Source: Chryseobacterium sp. 36-9
Lineage (GTDB): Bacteria > Bacteroidota > Bacteroidia > Flavobacteriales > Weeksellaceae
DNA: 56,581 nucleotides
Assembly (NCBI GenBank): GCA_001898785.1
Contig: MKVE01000014.1
Span: 77,261 to 133,841 of the forward strand
Reading direction: 5' to 3'
Every line of letters begins with the position of its first letter. The first letter of the stretch is position 1. A model generated the notes under the pieces. The model did not search any database and was not told the origin of the DNA. It saw only the letters and a list, made by a program, of their open reading frames with translations. Positions 26,957 through 36,790 of this stretch are shown here, piece after piece. The position numbers and the translations under genes are program-made.

Positions 26957-27868
26957 ATGAAGAAACTACTATTTTTTGGAGGCCTAATGTGGGCTTTCTG
27001 CTCCTATGCGCAAGAACAGCCTGCGCAAGATTCTACAAAAGCTTGGTCTATCGTTGGTCAAAACACCTTGATGCTCAATCAATCGGCATTTTCTAACTGG
27101 GTTGCTGGTGGTGCCAACAATGTCGGTTGGCAGGCTGGAGTTAACTACAATATGACCTATGAGAAAGACAAAGACCTCTGGGAAAACCTCATTATTCTTG
27201 GATATGGAATGAATAATACACAAGGCGTAGGAAATCGGAAAACACAGGATGTTATTAATATTTCTACCAATTATGGGCGGAAAATATCTAATAATTGGTA
27301 CGCATCTGTTGGTGCTGGATTGATCACGCAGTTTGCTCCGGGCTATGAGGATGGAAATAATCCTGATGCTACTAAGATTTCAAATTTCATGGCACCCGGA
27401 TATGTAAATCTGGGAACTGGTTTTACCTATAAACCGAGTGATAATTTTACAATGACACTAAGGCCTGCCAATGCTAGATTCACTTTTGTTCTGGACAAAG
27501 ACCTGCAATGGGCAGGAAATTATGGTCTGAAGAATGATGGTGATTCTATGCTGTTTCAATTCGGTTTTCTGGGAACAGCACAATATAAGATAAAGTTGAT
27601 GGAAAATATTACATTGCAAAACAATGCTTCGGTTTTCTCTAATTATCTAGACCATCCGGAAAGACTAGTTTTGTCATATTCCGGAATTCTGAATATGAAA
27701 GTCAATAAGTATATATCAACCAACATAACATTGGATCTTTTGTACGATCATAACCAAATCAAGAAAACCCAGCTGAAACAAACCTTAGGAATCGGTTTGG
27801 CTTATAATATTGATAATGGAAAAAAGCGATCGGAGGATAAACGCAATCAGGATTGGAAAACAAAGTAA
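26957..27868 (+). CDS. DUF3078 domain protein, copy 2
   Basis: About 303 residues. A signal peptide ending SYAQ is followed almost directly by the DUF3078 domain: QSAFSNWVAGGANNVG, ISNFMAPGYVNLGTGFTYKP, ARFTFVLDKDLQWAGNYG and LKQTLGIGLAYN are all shared with copy 1 at matching positions. It lacks the polar N-terminal extension of copy 1. The C-terminus has a charged tail (KKRSEDKRNQDWKTK). The ATG at 26957 is chosen because it starts a clean signal peptide; an in-frame TTG at 26933 is unlikely. It ends at a strong terminator shared with msrA. Confidence 0.85.
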   Translation: MKKLLFFGGLMWAFCSYAQEQPAQDSTKAWSIVGQNTLMLNQSAFSNWVAGGANNVGWQAGVNYNMTYEKDKDLWENLIILGYGMNNTQGVGNRKTQDVINISTNYGRKISNNWYASVGAGLITQFAPGYEDGNNPDATKISNFMAPGYVNLGTGFTYKPSDNFTMTLRPANARFTFVLDKDLQWAGNYGLKNDGDSMLFQFGFLGTAQYKIKLMENITLQNNASVFSNYLDHPERLVLSYSGILNMKVNKYISTNITLDLLYDHNQIKKTQLKQTLGIGLAYNIDNGKKRSEDKRNQDWKTK

Positions 27869-27878
27869 GATTTTGATA

Positions 27879-27908
27879 AAAAAGCGGAGAATCAATTCTC
27901 CGCTTTTT
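27879..27908. terminator. Bidirectional terminator reaching into the msrA 3' end
   Basis: AAAAAGCGGAGAAT and ATTCTCCGCTTTTT pair perfectly (14 bases) around a CA loop. The stem overlaps the last codons and stop of the convergent msrA gene (27892). Confidence 0.88.
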
Positions 27909-28545
27909 CGTTTAGCCAACCCATTTCTCCAAAATGTTTTTTGAATTTTTGAATTTTTGGTCCCACAACAGCACTACAATATGGCTGATTTGGATTAGCA
28001 TTATAATAGCCCTGGTGATAAGCTTCTGCTGACCAGAATTTTTTAAAAGGAACGATCTCGGTAACATATTTCCCGTTCCATTCCTGTTTTGCTTCCGATT
28101 CTTTCATAGATTCTTCAGCTTCCTGCTTTTGTTTTTCGGAATGGTAGAAAATAGCAGATCTGTATTGTGTTCCAATATCATTTCCTTGTCTGTTAAGTGT
28201 AGTAGGATTATGAAGAAACCAGAACACTTCCAGCAGTTGTTTGTACGAAATAATCTTTGGATCAAAAGCGATCTCTACAACTTCTGCGTGCCCGGTTGTT
28301 CCGGTACAGACTTCTTCATAAGTTGGATTGTCTTTGTGCCCGCCAGAATATCCAGAAGTTACAGAATCCACACCTTTCAGCATATGAAAGCAACTTTCCA
28401 CACACCAAAAACATCCACCTGCCAAAGTGGCATATTCCAAATTGTTTTTATCCATTTTTTGATTTGTTAAAGGTTTTGATTTTTTCTCCTGTCCATTACA
28501 GTTGACAAGAAAAAAGCATAAGATGATTAATAAATATCGAGTCAT
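27892..28545 (-). CDS. msrA: Peptide-methionine (S)-S-oxide reductase, lipoprotein form
   Basis: MsrA repairs the S form of methionine sulfoxide in proteins. The catalytic motif GGCFWC has its nucleophile at Cys45, GTTGHAEVVE lines the substrate pocket, and a resolving Cys is found in QPYCSAVV near the C-terminus. A lipoprotein signal with lipobox LVNC (Cys16) precedes the enzyme, so it acts outside the cytoplasm, anchored in a membrane, rather than as the usual cytosolic enzyme. It stands alone on its strand. Confidence 0.93.
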   Translation of the reverse strand: MTRYLLIILCFFLVNCNGQEKKSKPLTNQKMDKNNLEYATLAGGCFWCVESCFHMLKGVDSVTSGYSGGHKDNPTYEEVCTGTTGHAEVVEIAFDPKIISYKQLLEVFWFLHNPTTLNRQGNDIGTQYRSAIFYHSEKQKQEAEESMKESEAKQEWNGKYVTEIVPFKKFWSAEAYHQGYYNANPNQPYCSAVVGPKIQKFKKHFGEMGWLNEKAEN

Positions 28546-28637
28546 TGTTCCGAAAGAAAAATCCTTTGATTTTTCCCGATATTAATAGCAAAAATTATTC
28601 CTATCAGAAAGAAAGACCAAAGGATTTGTGAGATCAA

Positions 28638-29612
28638 TTATTTATTGTTTTCCCATACAAGTGCACTTGCTCCGAGTATAGCTGCATCTGCTTCATCCAA
28701 CTCGCTGAAAACTAGTTTTACTTTTCCTCGGAAAATCGGGAGCAGGTTTCTTTCCATATGTAATTTAGCAGGTTTCAGAAGGTATTCTCCGGCTTTGATA
28801 ACACCACCAAAGAGCAAAATCGCTTCAGGAGAAGAGAACATTACAAAATTGGCTAAGGCTTCCCCTAATTTTTGTCCTGTATATCTGAAAACTTCAATAG
28901 CCGTAGGATCACCTTTTTCTGCACATTCAAATACAGTTTTTGAGTTGATAGCATCCTCCGGATATTGGTTCAGCATAGAATCCGGAAACTCAGCACGGAA
29001 TTTCTTCGCAGTAATAGCAATTCCGGTTGCAGAAGCATAAGCTTCCAGACTTCCTTCGGAACCTGTACTCCAGTGTTTTCTTCCGCCCGGCTTCACAATT
29101 GTGTGGCCAAGCTCACCCGCAAATCCATCGTGTCCATAGATTAAACTACCACCGGCAATAATCCCGCTTCCAACGCCTGTTCCAAGCGTGATCATTATAA
29201 AGTCCTTCATTCCTCTTGCTGCACCAAACATCATTTCTCCAAGTGCTGCTGCGTTAGCATCGTTGGTCATTTTACAAGGAACACCGAATTTTTTTGTCAT
29301 CAACTCGGCAAAAGGAACAACACCTTTCCACGGAAGATTAGGAGCAAGCTCTATTGTGCCTTTGAAGTAATTTGCATTAGGTGCGCCAACCCCGATTCCG
29401 TCCAAACTATTGTTTTCCTTAAATTCTTCCAAAAGAGGAGTTATATTAGCATGTAAAGCGTCGATGAAATCCTCTACTTGTTTATAATCTTCAGTTTTTA
29501 TGCTTCCTTTAGCAAGAATTTCTCCACGGTGGTTCACCAATCCGAATTTGGTATTAGTCCCGCCAATATCAATTCCGATTGCAATTTGTCTAGATAGATC
29601 AATTAATGACAT
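28638..29612 (-). CDS. ROK family sugar kinase (glucokinase-like), zinc cysteines missing
   Basis: A 324-residue ROK protein without a DNA-binding domain, so a kinase rather than a repressor. The phosphate-binding IGIDIGGTNTKFG is at 12-24, the catalytic Asp lies in TNDANAAALGE, and GLGHTIV is replaced by GELGHTIVKPGG. ROK proteins normally bind zinc through CxCGxxGCxE; here the same place reads WSTGSEGSLE, so all three cysteines are absent. Glucose is the likely substrate, by family resemblance only. The ATG at 29612 is chosen; an in-frame TTG at 29654 would prepend 14 residues without homology. Confidence 0.82.
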   Translation of the reverse strand: MSLIDLSRQIAIGIDIGGTNTKFGLVNHRGEILAKGSIKTEDYKQVEDFIDALHANITPLLEEFKENNSLDGIGVGAPNANYFKGTIELAPNLPWKGVVPFAELMTKKFGVPCKMTNDANAAALGEMMFGAARGMKDFIMITLGTGVGSGIIAGGSLIYGHDGFAGELGHTIVKPGGRKHWSTGSEGSLEAYASATGIAITAKKFRAEFPDSMLNQYPEDAINSKTVFECAEKGDPTAIEVFRYTGQKLGEALANFVMFSSPEAILLFGGVIKAGEYLLKPAKLHMERNLLPIFRGKVKLVFSELDEADAAILGASALVWENNK

Positions 29613-29706
29613 TCGATTTTTAATTTTTAAGACCCTAAATTTAAGGAAAAACAAACTAATATATATCAGATGTTAAATTAATTTTAAATTTAGTGTCAAT
29701 GAAAAT

Positions 29707-29726
29707 TTTCAACAATATTGTTGAAA
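29707..29726. promoter_or_regulatory. 20-base perfect palindrome, candidate operator
   Basis: TTTCAACAATATTGTTGAAA is its own reverse complement. It is about 95 bases upstream of the ROK kinase start and overlaps a possible -33 TTG that lies 20 bases before TAAATTTA, a near-match -7 box on the minus strand. It has no T-run, so it is more like a protein-binding site than a terminator. Confidence 0.4.
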
Positions 29727-29731
29727 TAGGA

Positions 29732-29761
29732 ATAAAAAATCCGAATGTGACATCCGGATTT
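29732..29761 (-). terminator. Terminator of the PepSY gene
   Basis: On the minus strand AAATCCG pairs with CGGATTT and is followed by a T-run; it lies 10 bases after the stop at 29771. Confidence 0.8.
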
Positions 29762-29770
29762 ATGTATCAA

Positions 29771-30976
29771 TTATTTTATTTGCGTTTTCTTTCTTCGTCC
29801 CCACCAGATCATAAAGCCAGTAACTGGCATTGATGCAATAATCAAACTGACAATGAATGCGATGATTTTTGTGGGCAATCCTAATATCGCTCCAACATGG
29901 ATATCATAATTGGCAGCAACTGTTTTCTCTCCAAAATTCTTATCCTTAGGATCATGTCTGTGTAAAAGTTCACCTGAATTTTCATCGAAAATCAAACTGC
30001 TGCTTTTGTGATATGAATATGAAAGATGTTTGACATAAACTTCAAAATTCGGATGCTCGTGGTCATCAATATGTGGATGCCCAAGGTCCAGGCTAAAACC
30101 ATAAGCAGTGGGATAAAGCTCCTTCACTTTGTCAGAGATCTTGTCAAGAGTTCCTTCATTTCTCATTTCAATCGGTGCTTTGGTCGTTATTGTTGAAAAA
30201 TCGGGGTAGGTAGTTTCTCCACCTGAAAAAATGTAATAGATCGATGCCTGAACGATAAAGAAAGCATAGAATAATCCTGTAATGGAAAGGATCAAAGCAA
30301 AAATAGAGGAATAGAAACCGAGAATATTATGAAGGTCGTAGTTCTTACGTTTCCATTGTGTAGTATCTTTCCATTGGAATCTGAAACGTTGCTTTCTGGC
30401 GGCTTTATTTTTCGGCCACCAAAGAACGATGCCTGTGATTAGCATGATCAGGAAAATTATTACAGGAATACCAACAACATAAGTTCCCCATTCCTGCTTC
30501 AAAAGAAAACTCCAATGGATTGACTTTACAATGGCGAAGAATCCGTTTTTTTCATCATAAACCTGCAGAACTTTTCCAGTGTAAGGGTTGACATATGCCA
30601 GCTTGTAGATTGGAAATTCGTCAAAATAGTTCCATTGATCCGGCTGATGTTCGTACCAGTAAAATTGATAGGACATTTTTTTATCAATCGGAACATTAAC
30701 CCAATGGATTGGATATTTTTCTTTGGTTTGCTTATTAACCAATTTTTCCAACTCACGAATCGGAATGATTTGTTTTGATTCGATGTTTTGTTCGTTGTGA
30801 TAGATATATTCTTTACGTGTAAAGTTTTCTATCTCGTCTTTGAAAACATAGAGTGCCCCGGTAATCGAAATAATAAATATCAGAATACCAATGGATAAGC
30901 CAAACCACAAATGCAGTTTGGCTGACCATTTTTTGAAAAATCCTGGTTTTTTTTTATGATGGTGTTTTTTCTTCAT
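29771..30976 (-). CDS. PepSY-associated membrane protein, iron-uptake associated
   Basis: The 401-residue protein has four transmembrane helices with large periplasmic loops, as in PepSY_TM proteins of the FpvG type that reduce ferric siderophore complexes. It begins with a His/Lys-rich tail (MKKKHHHKKK) and the first helix (WFGLSIGILIFIISITGAL). HWSFLL, VLWWPKN, YDLHNILGFYSS and YDIHVGAILG supply conserved histidines near the membrane faces, likely haem or metal contacts. It starts 25 bases after the siderophore receptor stop on the same strand, so the two form an iron-acquisition operon. Reductase activity is inference. Confidence 0.85.
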   Translation of the reverse strand: MKKKHHHKKKPGFFKKWSAKLHLWFGLSIGILIFIISITGALYVFKDEIENFTRKEYIYHNEQNIESKQIIPIRELEKLVNKQTKEKYPIHWVNVPIDKKMSYQFYWYEHQPDQWNYFDEFPIYKLAYVNPYTGKVLQVYDEKNGFFAIVKSIHWSFLLKQEWGTYVVGIPVIIFLIMLITGIVLWWPKNKAARKQRFRFQWKDTTQWKRKNYDLHNILGFYSSIFALILSITGLFYAFFIVQASIYYIFSGGETTYPDFSTITTKAPIEMRNEGTLDKISDKVKELYPTAYGFSLDLGHPHIDDHEHPNFEVYVKHLSYSYHKSSSLIFDENSGELLHRHDPKDKNFGEKTVAANYDIHVGAILGLPTKIIAFIVSLIIASMPVTGFMIWWGRRKKTQIK

Positions 30977-31001
30977 AAGATTTAAAAGCCGAAAGCGACA
31001 A

Positions 31002-33128
31002 TTAAAATTTATAATTCAGGCTTAATGATAAAGTCCTTAATCTTTGTGGTGTTACCGTTGACCAGCCAGAGAAATATTTTTTGTTGGCGATGTTATCTAA
31101 TTTTAGAATGATGCTGTATTTGTCTTCTGTATAGGAAATTGAAGAATTCATAATAATGTAACTAGGAAGAGGAAATGCACCAGTATTACCTCTGTTAAGT
31201 GTATAAAACCTGCTCGCAGAGTTTCCCCCAAAACCAAGACCAAAGTTTTTAAGTACACCATCTTGAACTTTATAGGTTGCCCAGAAATTAACTAAATTCT
31301 TTGGTCCGGCCTCTTCCGTTCTGTTTCCAGGATAACCCTCGTCGCCCTTTACGACATTACTGTAATTATAACTATAACCAGCAATAACATTCATTCCAGG
31401 AATTGGACTTCCGAGTACACTAACCTCAACACCTCTGCTGTCAACTTCGCCGCCTTGATTAGTATTCAGACCATTACCCATAACTTTATTTTTAACATTG
31501 ATATCGTAATAACTTGCGGTAACAGAGAATTTATCTCCTGCCAGATTCGCTTTAGTACCAATTTCCCATTGATTTGCATGTTCTGGATCAAAATAGATAA
31601 ATTCATTTGTTGGCTGCCCACTAGCATCTGTTACATTTTGCGGTCCTACGTATTGGAATCCATTCATGTAGTTTCCAAAGATTGAAATTTTATCTTGAAT
31701 TGGCTGATAAACTAGGCCAAATTTTGGAGAAAAAGTTGTCTTCGGCTTTGAATCAGTTGTTGCATACAGCACTCTTCCCGTAAAATGGTCCGCTCTAAGA
31801 CTTAGCATTGCAGATAAGTTAGGAAGAATATTAATCACATCAGAAATGTAAGCACTATATATTTTTGACTCAGCATTACTTGGCTCTTGTGTAGCGTCAG
31901 CAAGTACGGCGTCTACACCAGACTTAGTAAGGTTATTCCACTTAGTGTCTGTTTGATTGACTATATTAACAAGACCATATTCTGCATAATTCGTACCGCC
32001 CTGGATAAAATCTTGTTGGAAATAGTCAAGACCAATAAGTAATTTGTTTTTTAAATTACCAATATTAAAACTACCGTTAATATTTTGTTGGATCCCTGTA
32101 GTATTGGTTTCACCCGCGATATTGGCAATGTATCTTTTAAAATCACCTCCATTGGATTGATCCCACAAGTATTGGTAATAGCCGTTACTTTTTGTATTGC
32201 TTCGGGAAATAATGGTTTTTGATGTCCAGTTATCTGATATTTTATAAACAGCAGTTGCTTGCAGGTTAAATGAGTTATTGTTGATTGTTAAGTCATTACT
32301 TGTGTAAGACTTCTTGTAATTATCTTTAAAAACTCCAATGGAATAAAAAGACAATGGAGCATATCTATTCAAGAAAATCATAGGCGCATTTGCAGACTCA
32401 GATGTTTTTATTTCTGTATTTACATAGAATGTCAACCTATTATTTGCTACGAATTTGACAGAAGGTGCAATATAAAAAGACTCGTTGAATCCCGCATCCT
32501 GAAAAGTATTATTTTTCTGATATGCAACATTCACTCTTGCAAAAAGGCTTTTGCTCAATGGCGTATTAACATCAGCACTAATTCTGTTAAGACCATAACT
32601 TCCATTAATATAATTCACTTCTCCACCGAAATAATTATATGGTCTTTTAGTGATTACATTAATTAATCCTCCATAAGAAATGACACTTCCGCCATATAGA
32701 GTTCCAGATGGACCTTTGATCGCTTCGATAGTTTCAATTCCTGCGGGATCAAGTGTGCCGTTACTTAAGCTCGGCATTCCGTTTACTAAGGTTGGCTGTA
32801 AAGAAAAACCTCTCATTGTATAATATTCCCCACCATCATTTCCTCGACCTGTAGATTCCCATAAACGAGCAATACCCGTTACATTCTTAAGAGCATCATT
32901 GAAGTTTGTTACAACCTGCTCTTTGATAACATTTTTGTTGACAGTGTTATAAACCTGTGGGTTTTCAATTTCTTTCAAAGGCATTTTATTCACAGATTCC
33001 CTATCTCTGGTGATGTAACCGTGAACAATTACTTCATCAATATCATTGGATTTATTAATCGTGTCATTCTCCTGAGCATAGGCAAACGTGGAAACCAAAA
33101 CCACAGCACTCACAACTAGTTTCTTCAT
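31002..33128 (-). CDS. TonB-dependent siderophore receptor
   Basis: The 708-residue product has a signal peptide ending AYAQ, a plug domain (about 30-155: DEVIVHGY as TonB box region, NALKNVTGIA-like FNDALKNVTGIARLWE, TMRGFSLQPTLVNG, IEAIKGPSGTLYGG) and a 22-strand-type barrel ending in LSLSLNYKF. These motifs are those of ferri-hydroxamate/ferrichrome-type receptors. The transported siderophore is unknown. No N-terminal carboxypeptidase-like or signalling domain is present. It heads an operon with the PepSY protein; a -7 box lies upstream. Control by Fur is expected for this class but I could not identify a convincing Fur site. Confidence 0.9.
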   Translation of the reverse strand: MKKLVVSAVVLVSTFAYAQENDTINKSNDIDEVIVHGYITRDRESVNKMPLKEIENPQVYNTVNKNVIKEQVVTNFNDALKNVTGIARLWESTGRGNDGGEYYTMRGFSLQPTLVNGMPSLSNGTLDPAGIETIEAIKGPSGTLYGGSVISYGGLINVITKRPYNYFGGEVNYINGSYGLNRISADVNTPLSKSLFARVNVAYQKNNTFQDAGFNESFYIAPSVKFVANNRLTFYVNTEIKTSESANAPMIFLNRYAPLSFYSIGVFKDNYKKSYTSNDLTINNNSFNLQATAVYKISDNWTSKTIISRSNTKSNGYYQYLWDQSNGGDFKRYIANIAGETNTTGIQQNINGSFNIGNLKNKLLIGLDYFQQDFIQGGTNYAEYGLVNIVNQTDTKWNNLTKSGVDAVLADATQEPSNAESKIYSAYISDVINILPNLSAMLSLRADHFTGRVLYATTDSKPKTTFSPKFGLVYQPIQDKISIFGNYMNGFQYVGPQNVTDASGQPTNEFIYFDPEHANQWEIGTKANLAGDKFSVTASYYDINVKNKVMGNGLNTNQGGEVDSRGVEVSVLGSPIPGMNVIAGYSYNYSNVVKGDEGYPGNRTEEAGPKNLVNFWATYKVQDGVLKNFGLGFGGNSASRFYTLNRGNTGAFPLPSYIIMNSSISYTEDKYSIILKLDNIANKKYFSGWSTVTPQRLRTLSLSLNYKF

Positions 33129-33148
33129 TTTAAAGGAATAATTTTATG

Positions 33149-33156
33149 CAAATATA
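33149..33156 (-). promoter_or_regulatory. -7 box for the siderophore receptor operon
   Basis: TATATTTG on the minus strand fits TAnnTTTG, 20 bases before the start codon at 33128. A T-rich TTTAG rather than TTG occupies the -33 zone. Confidence 0.5.
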
Positions 33157-33220
33157 TTATTTTTAATTATTCTAAATTAATGAAAATTGTGATTTTTATC
33201 AGATTATTAAGAATTATTCC

Positions 33221-33254
33221 AAATAAAAAATCCTGTTGATTACTCAACAGGATT
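33221..33254 (-). terminator. Terminator of secA
   Basis: AATCCTGTTGA and TCAACAGGATT form an 11-base stem with a 4-base loop, followed by a T-run on the minus strand, 25 bases after the secA stop. Confidence 0.88.
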
Positions 33255-33278
33255 AATATTTTTACTCGTAATTGCTTG

Positions 33279-36200
33279 TTATGCAGGGATTTCTCCTTTA
33301 TAAAGGAAAGAAACAATTTCCTTATTTACTTTGTCAACCATTTCGCTAAACAAGTAGAAAGATTCCTGCTTGTAAATTACTAGCGGATCTTTTTGCTCAT
33401 AAACCGCACCTTGAGAAGAACGTCTTAGGTCATCCATTTCTCTTAAGTGTGTCTTCCAGTTTTCATCAATGATCGCAAGAGAAATATTCTTTTCGAAATC
33501 TGTGATCAATGATTCACATTTGGTTTCGTAAGCTTCCTTCAGGTCTGTAACAATGGTCATTGTCTTAGAGCCGTCACTGAAAGGAACCTGAATCATCTTG
33601 AACATAGAACCCTGATTAAGGTAAACGTTCTCAATAATCGGATAGGCTTTTTCTTTCAGAAGGTTTAATCTTAAATCGTAATCTTCTTTGGCTTTCTTGA
33701 ACACGATATCCGTTAATGCCGGAATCTGTGTGCTTGAAAATTCGGATTCCGTAACAGGCGCTTCCATTGTGAAATGCTTGATAATCTCGAATTCAAAATC
33801 TTTATAATTTCCGTTTGCTTTAGCCTGAGAAACAATTGCAGCAGCAGTGTCATAAATCATATTGACAATATCATACTTCAAGTGATCGCCAAATAATGCA
33901 TTCTTTCTCCTTTTGTAAATAACGTCACGCTGCTTGTTCATCACATCATCGTATTCCAGCAATCTTTTTCTGACACCAAAGTTATTCTCTTCGACTTTTT
34001 TCTGAGCTCTCTCGATAGATTTGGAAATCATAGAATGCTGAATCACTTCTCCTTCCTTATGACCCATTCTGTCCATCATCTTAGCAATTCTTTCAGAACC
34101 GAAAAGACGCATCAGATTATCTTCCAAAGAAACATAAAACTGGGAACTTCCAGGATCTCCCTGACGACCAGCTCTACCTCTCAACTGCCTGTCCACACGA
34201 CGGGAATCGTGTCTTTCTGTACCAATAATGGCCAAACCTCCGGCTTCTTTTACTTCCGGTTTCAGCTTGATGTCGGTACCTCTACCGGCCATATTGGTTG
34301 CAATGGTTACAACGCCTGGTCCACCAGCTCCGGCAACAATCTCCGCTTCTTTTTTGTGAAGTTTCGCATTAAGAACCTGGTGTTGTATTTTTCTTAACTG
34401 TAATGCTCTGGAAAGCAATTGGGAAATTTCTACCGAAGTTGTACCCACCAAAACAGGTCTCCCTGCTGAGGTCAGTTTTTCTATTTCCTCGATTACAGCA
34501 TTATATTTTTCACGGTTGGTTTTGTAAACCAAATCCTGTCTGTCATCTCTTTGGATAGGTCTGTTGGTAGGGATTACCACAACATCCAATTTGTAAATCT
34601 GCCAGAATTCTCCAGCTTCAGTTTCCGCAGTACCTGTCATACCGGCCAGCTTGTTATACATACGGAAATAGTTCTGTAAAGTAATCGTTGCGAAGGTCTG
34701 AGTCGCAGCTTCAATCTTCACATTTTCTTTAGCTTCAATCGCTTGGTGCAGTCCGTCAGAATAACGTCGGCCTTCCATAATACGACCAGTCTGCTCGTCA
34801 ACGATTTTTACTTCCCCGTCAATTACTACATATTCATCATCTTTTTCGAATAATGTATAAGCTTTCAGTAACTGATTCATGGTGTGAATACGCTCAGATT
34901 TCACAGCAAAATCTCGATATAACTCTTCTTTTGCAGCGAATTCTTCTTCCTTTGAGAGATTCTTTTTTTCTAATTCGGCAATTTCTGTCGCGATATCAGT
35001 TAAAACAAAGAATTGTGAATCTTCGTTACCTGCAGACATATATTCTACGCCTTTGTCTGTTAAATCGATTTGATTATTTTTCTCATCGATGACAAAATAA
35101 AGATCTTTGTCAACAATTGGCATATCACGATTGTTATCTGCCATATATTGACCTTCCACTTTCTGAAGCAAAGCACGGTTGCCACTTTCTGACAAGAACT
35201 TGATCAATTGTCTGTTCTTTGGAAGACCTCTGTAAGCCTGAAGTAATTTGAATCCACCTTCTTTGGTGTTTCCGTTCGCGATTAATTTTTTAGCCTCGTT
35301 GAAAATGGCAGAAACTGTTTTTTTCTGAACTTCTACAATTCTGTCGATGGAAGGTTTAAGCACATCAAATTCCTGTCTGTCACCTTGAGGAACAGGTCCG
35401 GAAATAATCAACGGCGTTCTTGCATCATCAATCAAAACCGAGTCCACCTCATCGACAATTGCGAAATTCAATTCTCCCTGAACCAATTCAGTAGGATTGG
35501 TTACCATATTGTCTCTCAGGTAATCGAAACCAAATTCGTTATTGGTTCCATAAGTGATACTTGCCTGGTAAGCTTTTCTTCTGGAGTCTGAATTGGGCTG
35601 GTGATTATCAATACAGTCAATAGTCAATCCGTGGAATTGATATAGCGGGCCCATCCATGCCGAGTCTCTTTTTGCAAGATAATCGTTAACTGTTACAACA
35701 TGAACACCTCTTCCCGGCAAAGCGTTAAGATAAATTGGAAGTGTTCCGACCAAAGTTTTACCTTCACCGGTTGCCATTTCTGCTATTTTTCCGGAATGCA
35801 ATACGACACCACCAATAAACTGCGTGTCATAATGAACCATATCCCAAACGACAGGCGTTCCGGCTGCATCCCAAGAGTTTTTCCACACAGCAATATTGCC
35901 ATCCAGCGCTACAAAATCTTTGGTAGCTGCCAACTCGCGGTCTCTGTCTGTTGCAGTCACGCGGATTTCTCCATTTTGTGCTAAACGCCTTGAGGTTTCC
36001 TTTACCAAAGCAAAAGCTTCCGGAAGAATCTCGTTAAGAACTTTTTCCTCAACCTCGTAAGATTCTTTTTTAAGACCTTCGATTTTGTTAAAAAGCGATT
36101 CCTTCTCGTCAACGTTGGTAGAGTTTTTTATCTGCTCTTTTATTTCGTCGATTTGGGTTGTAAACTTGGCAGTTGCAGATTTTATTTTTTCTTGAAATTC

Positions 36201-36350
36201 TGCGGTTTTGGCTCTTAATCCATCATCGGATAATGACTGGATGTTAGGTTCAACTGCTTTGATTTTTGCGACAACTTTTTTTACTTCTTTTAAATCTTTT
36301 GCATTTTTGTCTCCCAAAAAACTTTTAAGAACGGTATTTAAAAAACTCAT
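33279..36350 (-). CDS. secA: Protein translocase ATPase SecA
   Basis: SecA drives preproteins through SecYEG. The 1023-residue protein has both nucleotide-binding folds: MATGEGKTL Walker A near residue 195, [15 protein letters not shown], then the second RecA fold with GTDIKL and [13 protein letters not shown]. Extra N-terminal segments (about 55-110 and 130-185) push Walker A some 90 residues later than in E. coli, as is usual in Bacteroidetes. The C-terminal zinc motif CxCxSGxxxxxC is absent; the chain ends KGEIPA. The ATG at 36350 is chosen over an in-frame TTG at 36377. A hairpin lies in the leader. Confidence 0.96.
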   Translation of the reverse strand: MSFLNTVLKSFLGDKNAKDLKEVKKVVAKIKAVEPNIQSLSDDGLRAKTAEFQEKIKSATAKFTTQIDEIKEQIKNSTNVDEKESLFNKIEGLKKESYEVEEKVLNEILPEAFALVKETSRRLAQNGEIRVTATDRDRELAATKDFVALDGNIAVWKNSWDAAGTPVVWDMVHYDTQFIGGVVLHSGKIAEMATGEGKTLVGTLPIYLNALPGRGVHVVTVNDYLAKRDSAWMGPLYQFHGLTIDCIDNHQPNSDSRRKAYQASITYGTNNEFGFDYLRDNMVTNPTELVQGELNFAIVDEVDSVLIDDARTPLIISGPVPQGDRQEFDVLKPSIDRIVEVQKKTVSAIFNEAKKLIANGNTKEGGFKLLQAYRGLPKNRQLIKFLSESGNRALLQKVEGQYMADNNRDMPIVDKDLYFVIDEKNNQIDLTDKGVEYMSAGNEDSQFFVLTDIATEIAELEKKNLSKEEEFAAKEELYRDFAVKSERIHTMNQLLKAYTLFEKDDEYVVIDGEVKIVDEQTGRIMEGRRYSDGLHQAIEAKENVKIEAATQTFATITLQNYFRMYNKLAGMTGTAETEAGEFWQIYKLDVVVIPTNRPIQRDDRQDLVYKTNREKYNAVIEEIEKLTSAGRPVLVGTTSVEISQLLSRALQLRKIQHQVLNAKLHKKEAEIVAGAGGPGVVTIATNMAGRGTDIKLKPEVKEAGGLAIIGTERHDSRRVDRQLRGRAGRQGDPGSSQFYVSLEDNLMRLFGSERIAKMMDRMGHKEGEVIQHSMISKSIERAQKKVEENNFGVRKRLLEYDDVMNKQRDVIYKRRKNALFGDHLKYDIVNMIYDTAAAIVSQAKANGNYKDFEFEIIKHFTMEAPVTESEFSSTQIPALTDIVFKKAKEDYDLRLNLLKEKAYPIIENVYLNQGSMFKMIQVPFSDGSKTMTIVTDLKEAYETKCESLITDFEKNISLAIIDENWKTHLREMDDLRRSSQGAVYEQKDPLVIYKQESFYLFSEMVDKVNKEIVSFLYKGEIPA

Positions 36351-36365
36351 AAATTTCTGATTTAT

Positions 36366-36388
36366 GCTTTGGATCAAAAGTCCAAAGC
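36366..36388 (-). promoter_or_regulatory. Leader hairpin just upstream of secA
   Basis: GCTTTGGA and TCCAAAGC pair perfectly (8 bases) around a 7-base loop, ending 16 bases before the secA ATG. There is no T-run. It could occlude the initiation region or protect the messenger. Confidence 0.4.
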
Positions 36389-36448
36389 GTTTAAATTACA
36401 CTTGTTGTGTGATATATTTTGAAGCTTTGGTGTAAAGCTTATTGACGA

Positions 36449-36670
36449 TTAATACTCGTCTTCGTTCCAAAGATAATCCTCGTCTGTAGGATAATCGCTC
36501 CAGATCTCGTCAATCGCATCATAGATCTCTCCTTCGTCCTCAATAGCCTGAAGGTTTTCTACAACTTCCATTGGCGCTCCGGTACGGATTGCATAATCGA
36601 TCAATTCTGCCTTGGTCATCGGCCAAGGTGCGTCACTTAAATATGAAGCTAATTCTAATGTCCAATACAT
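36449..36670 (-). CDS. DUF2795 domain small acidic protein
   Basis: The 73-residue protein opens MYWTLELASYLSDAPWPMTKAELIDYAIRTG in outline, a DUF2795 helix bundle, and is strongly acidic at its C-terminus. The family is short, cytoplasmic and without known function; an RNA- or protein-binding role is often assumed but not shown. It lies 98 bases before secA on the same strand and has its own -7 box. Confidence 0.85.
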   Translation of the reverse strand: MYWTLELASYLSDAPWPMTKAELIDYAIRTGAPMEVVENLQAIEDEGEIYDAIDEIWSDYPTDEDYLWNEDEY

Positions 36671-36684
36671 AATTAAATTTTTTG

Positions 36685-36692
36685 CAAAAGTA
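36685..36692 (-). promoter_or_regulatory. -7 box for the DUF2795 gene
   Basis: TACTTTTG on the minus strand fits TAnnTTTG, 14 bases before the start codon at 36670. A -33 TTG is not seen. Confidence 0.45.
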
Positions 36693-36790
36693 AAAAATTA
36701 GGTGATATTTTATATATGTTTCTACTGATTTTCAATAATATTTAAAAATAATTTCATTTAGTTTTAAATGATCCTGCTGTCAGAGATTCA

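Noticed and set aside
33129-33220. A Fur box upstream of the siderophore receptor
   Set aside because: The AT-rich sequence has partial resemblance only; no 19-base match to a Fur consensus is convincing.
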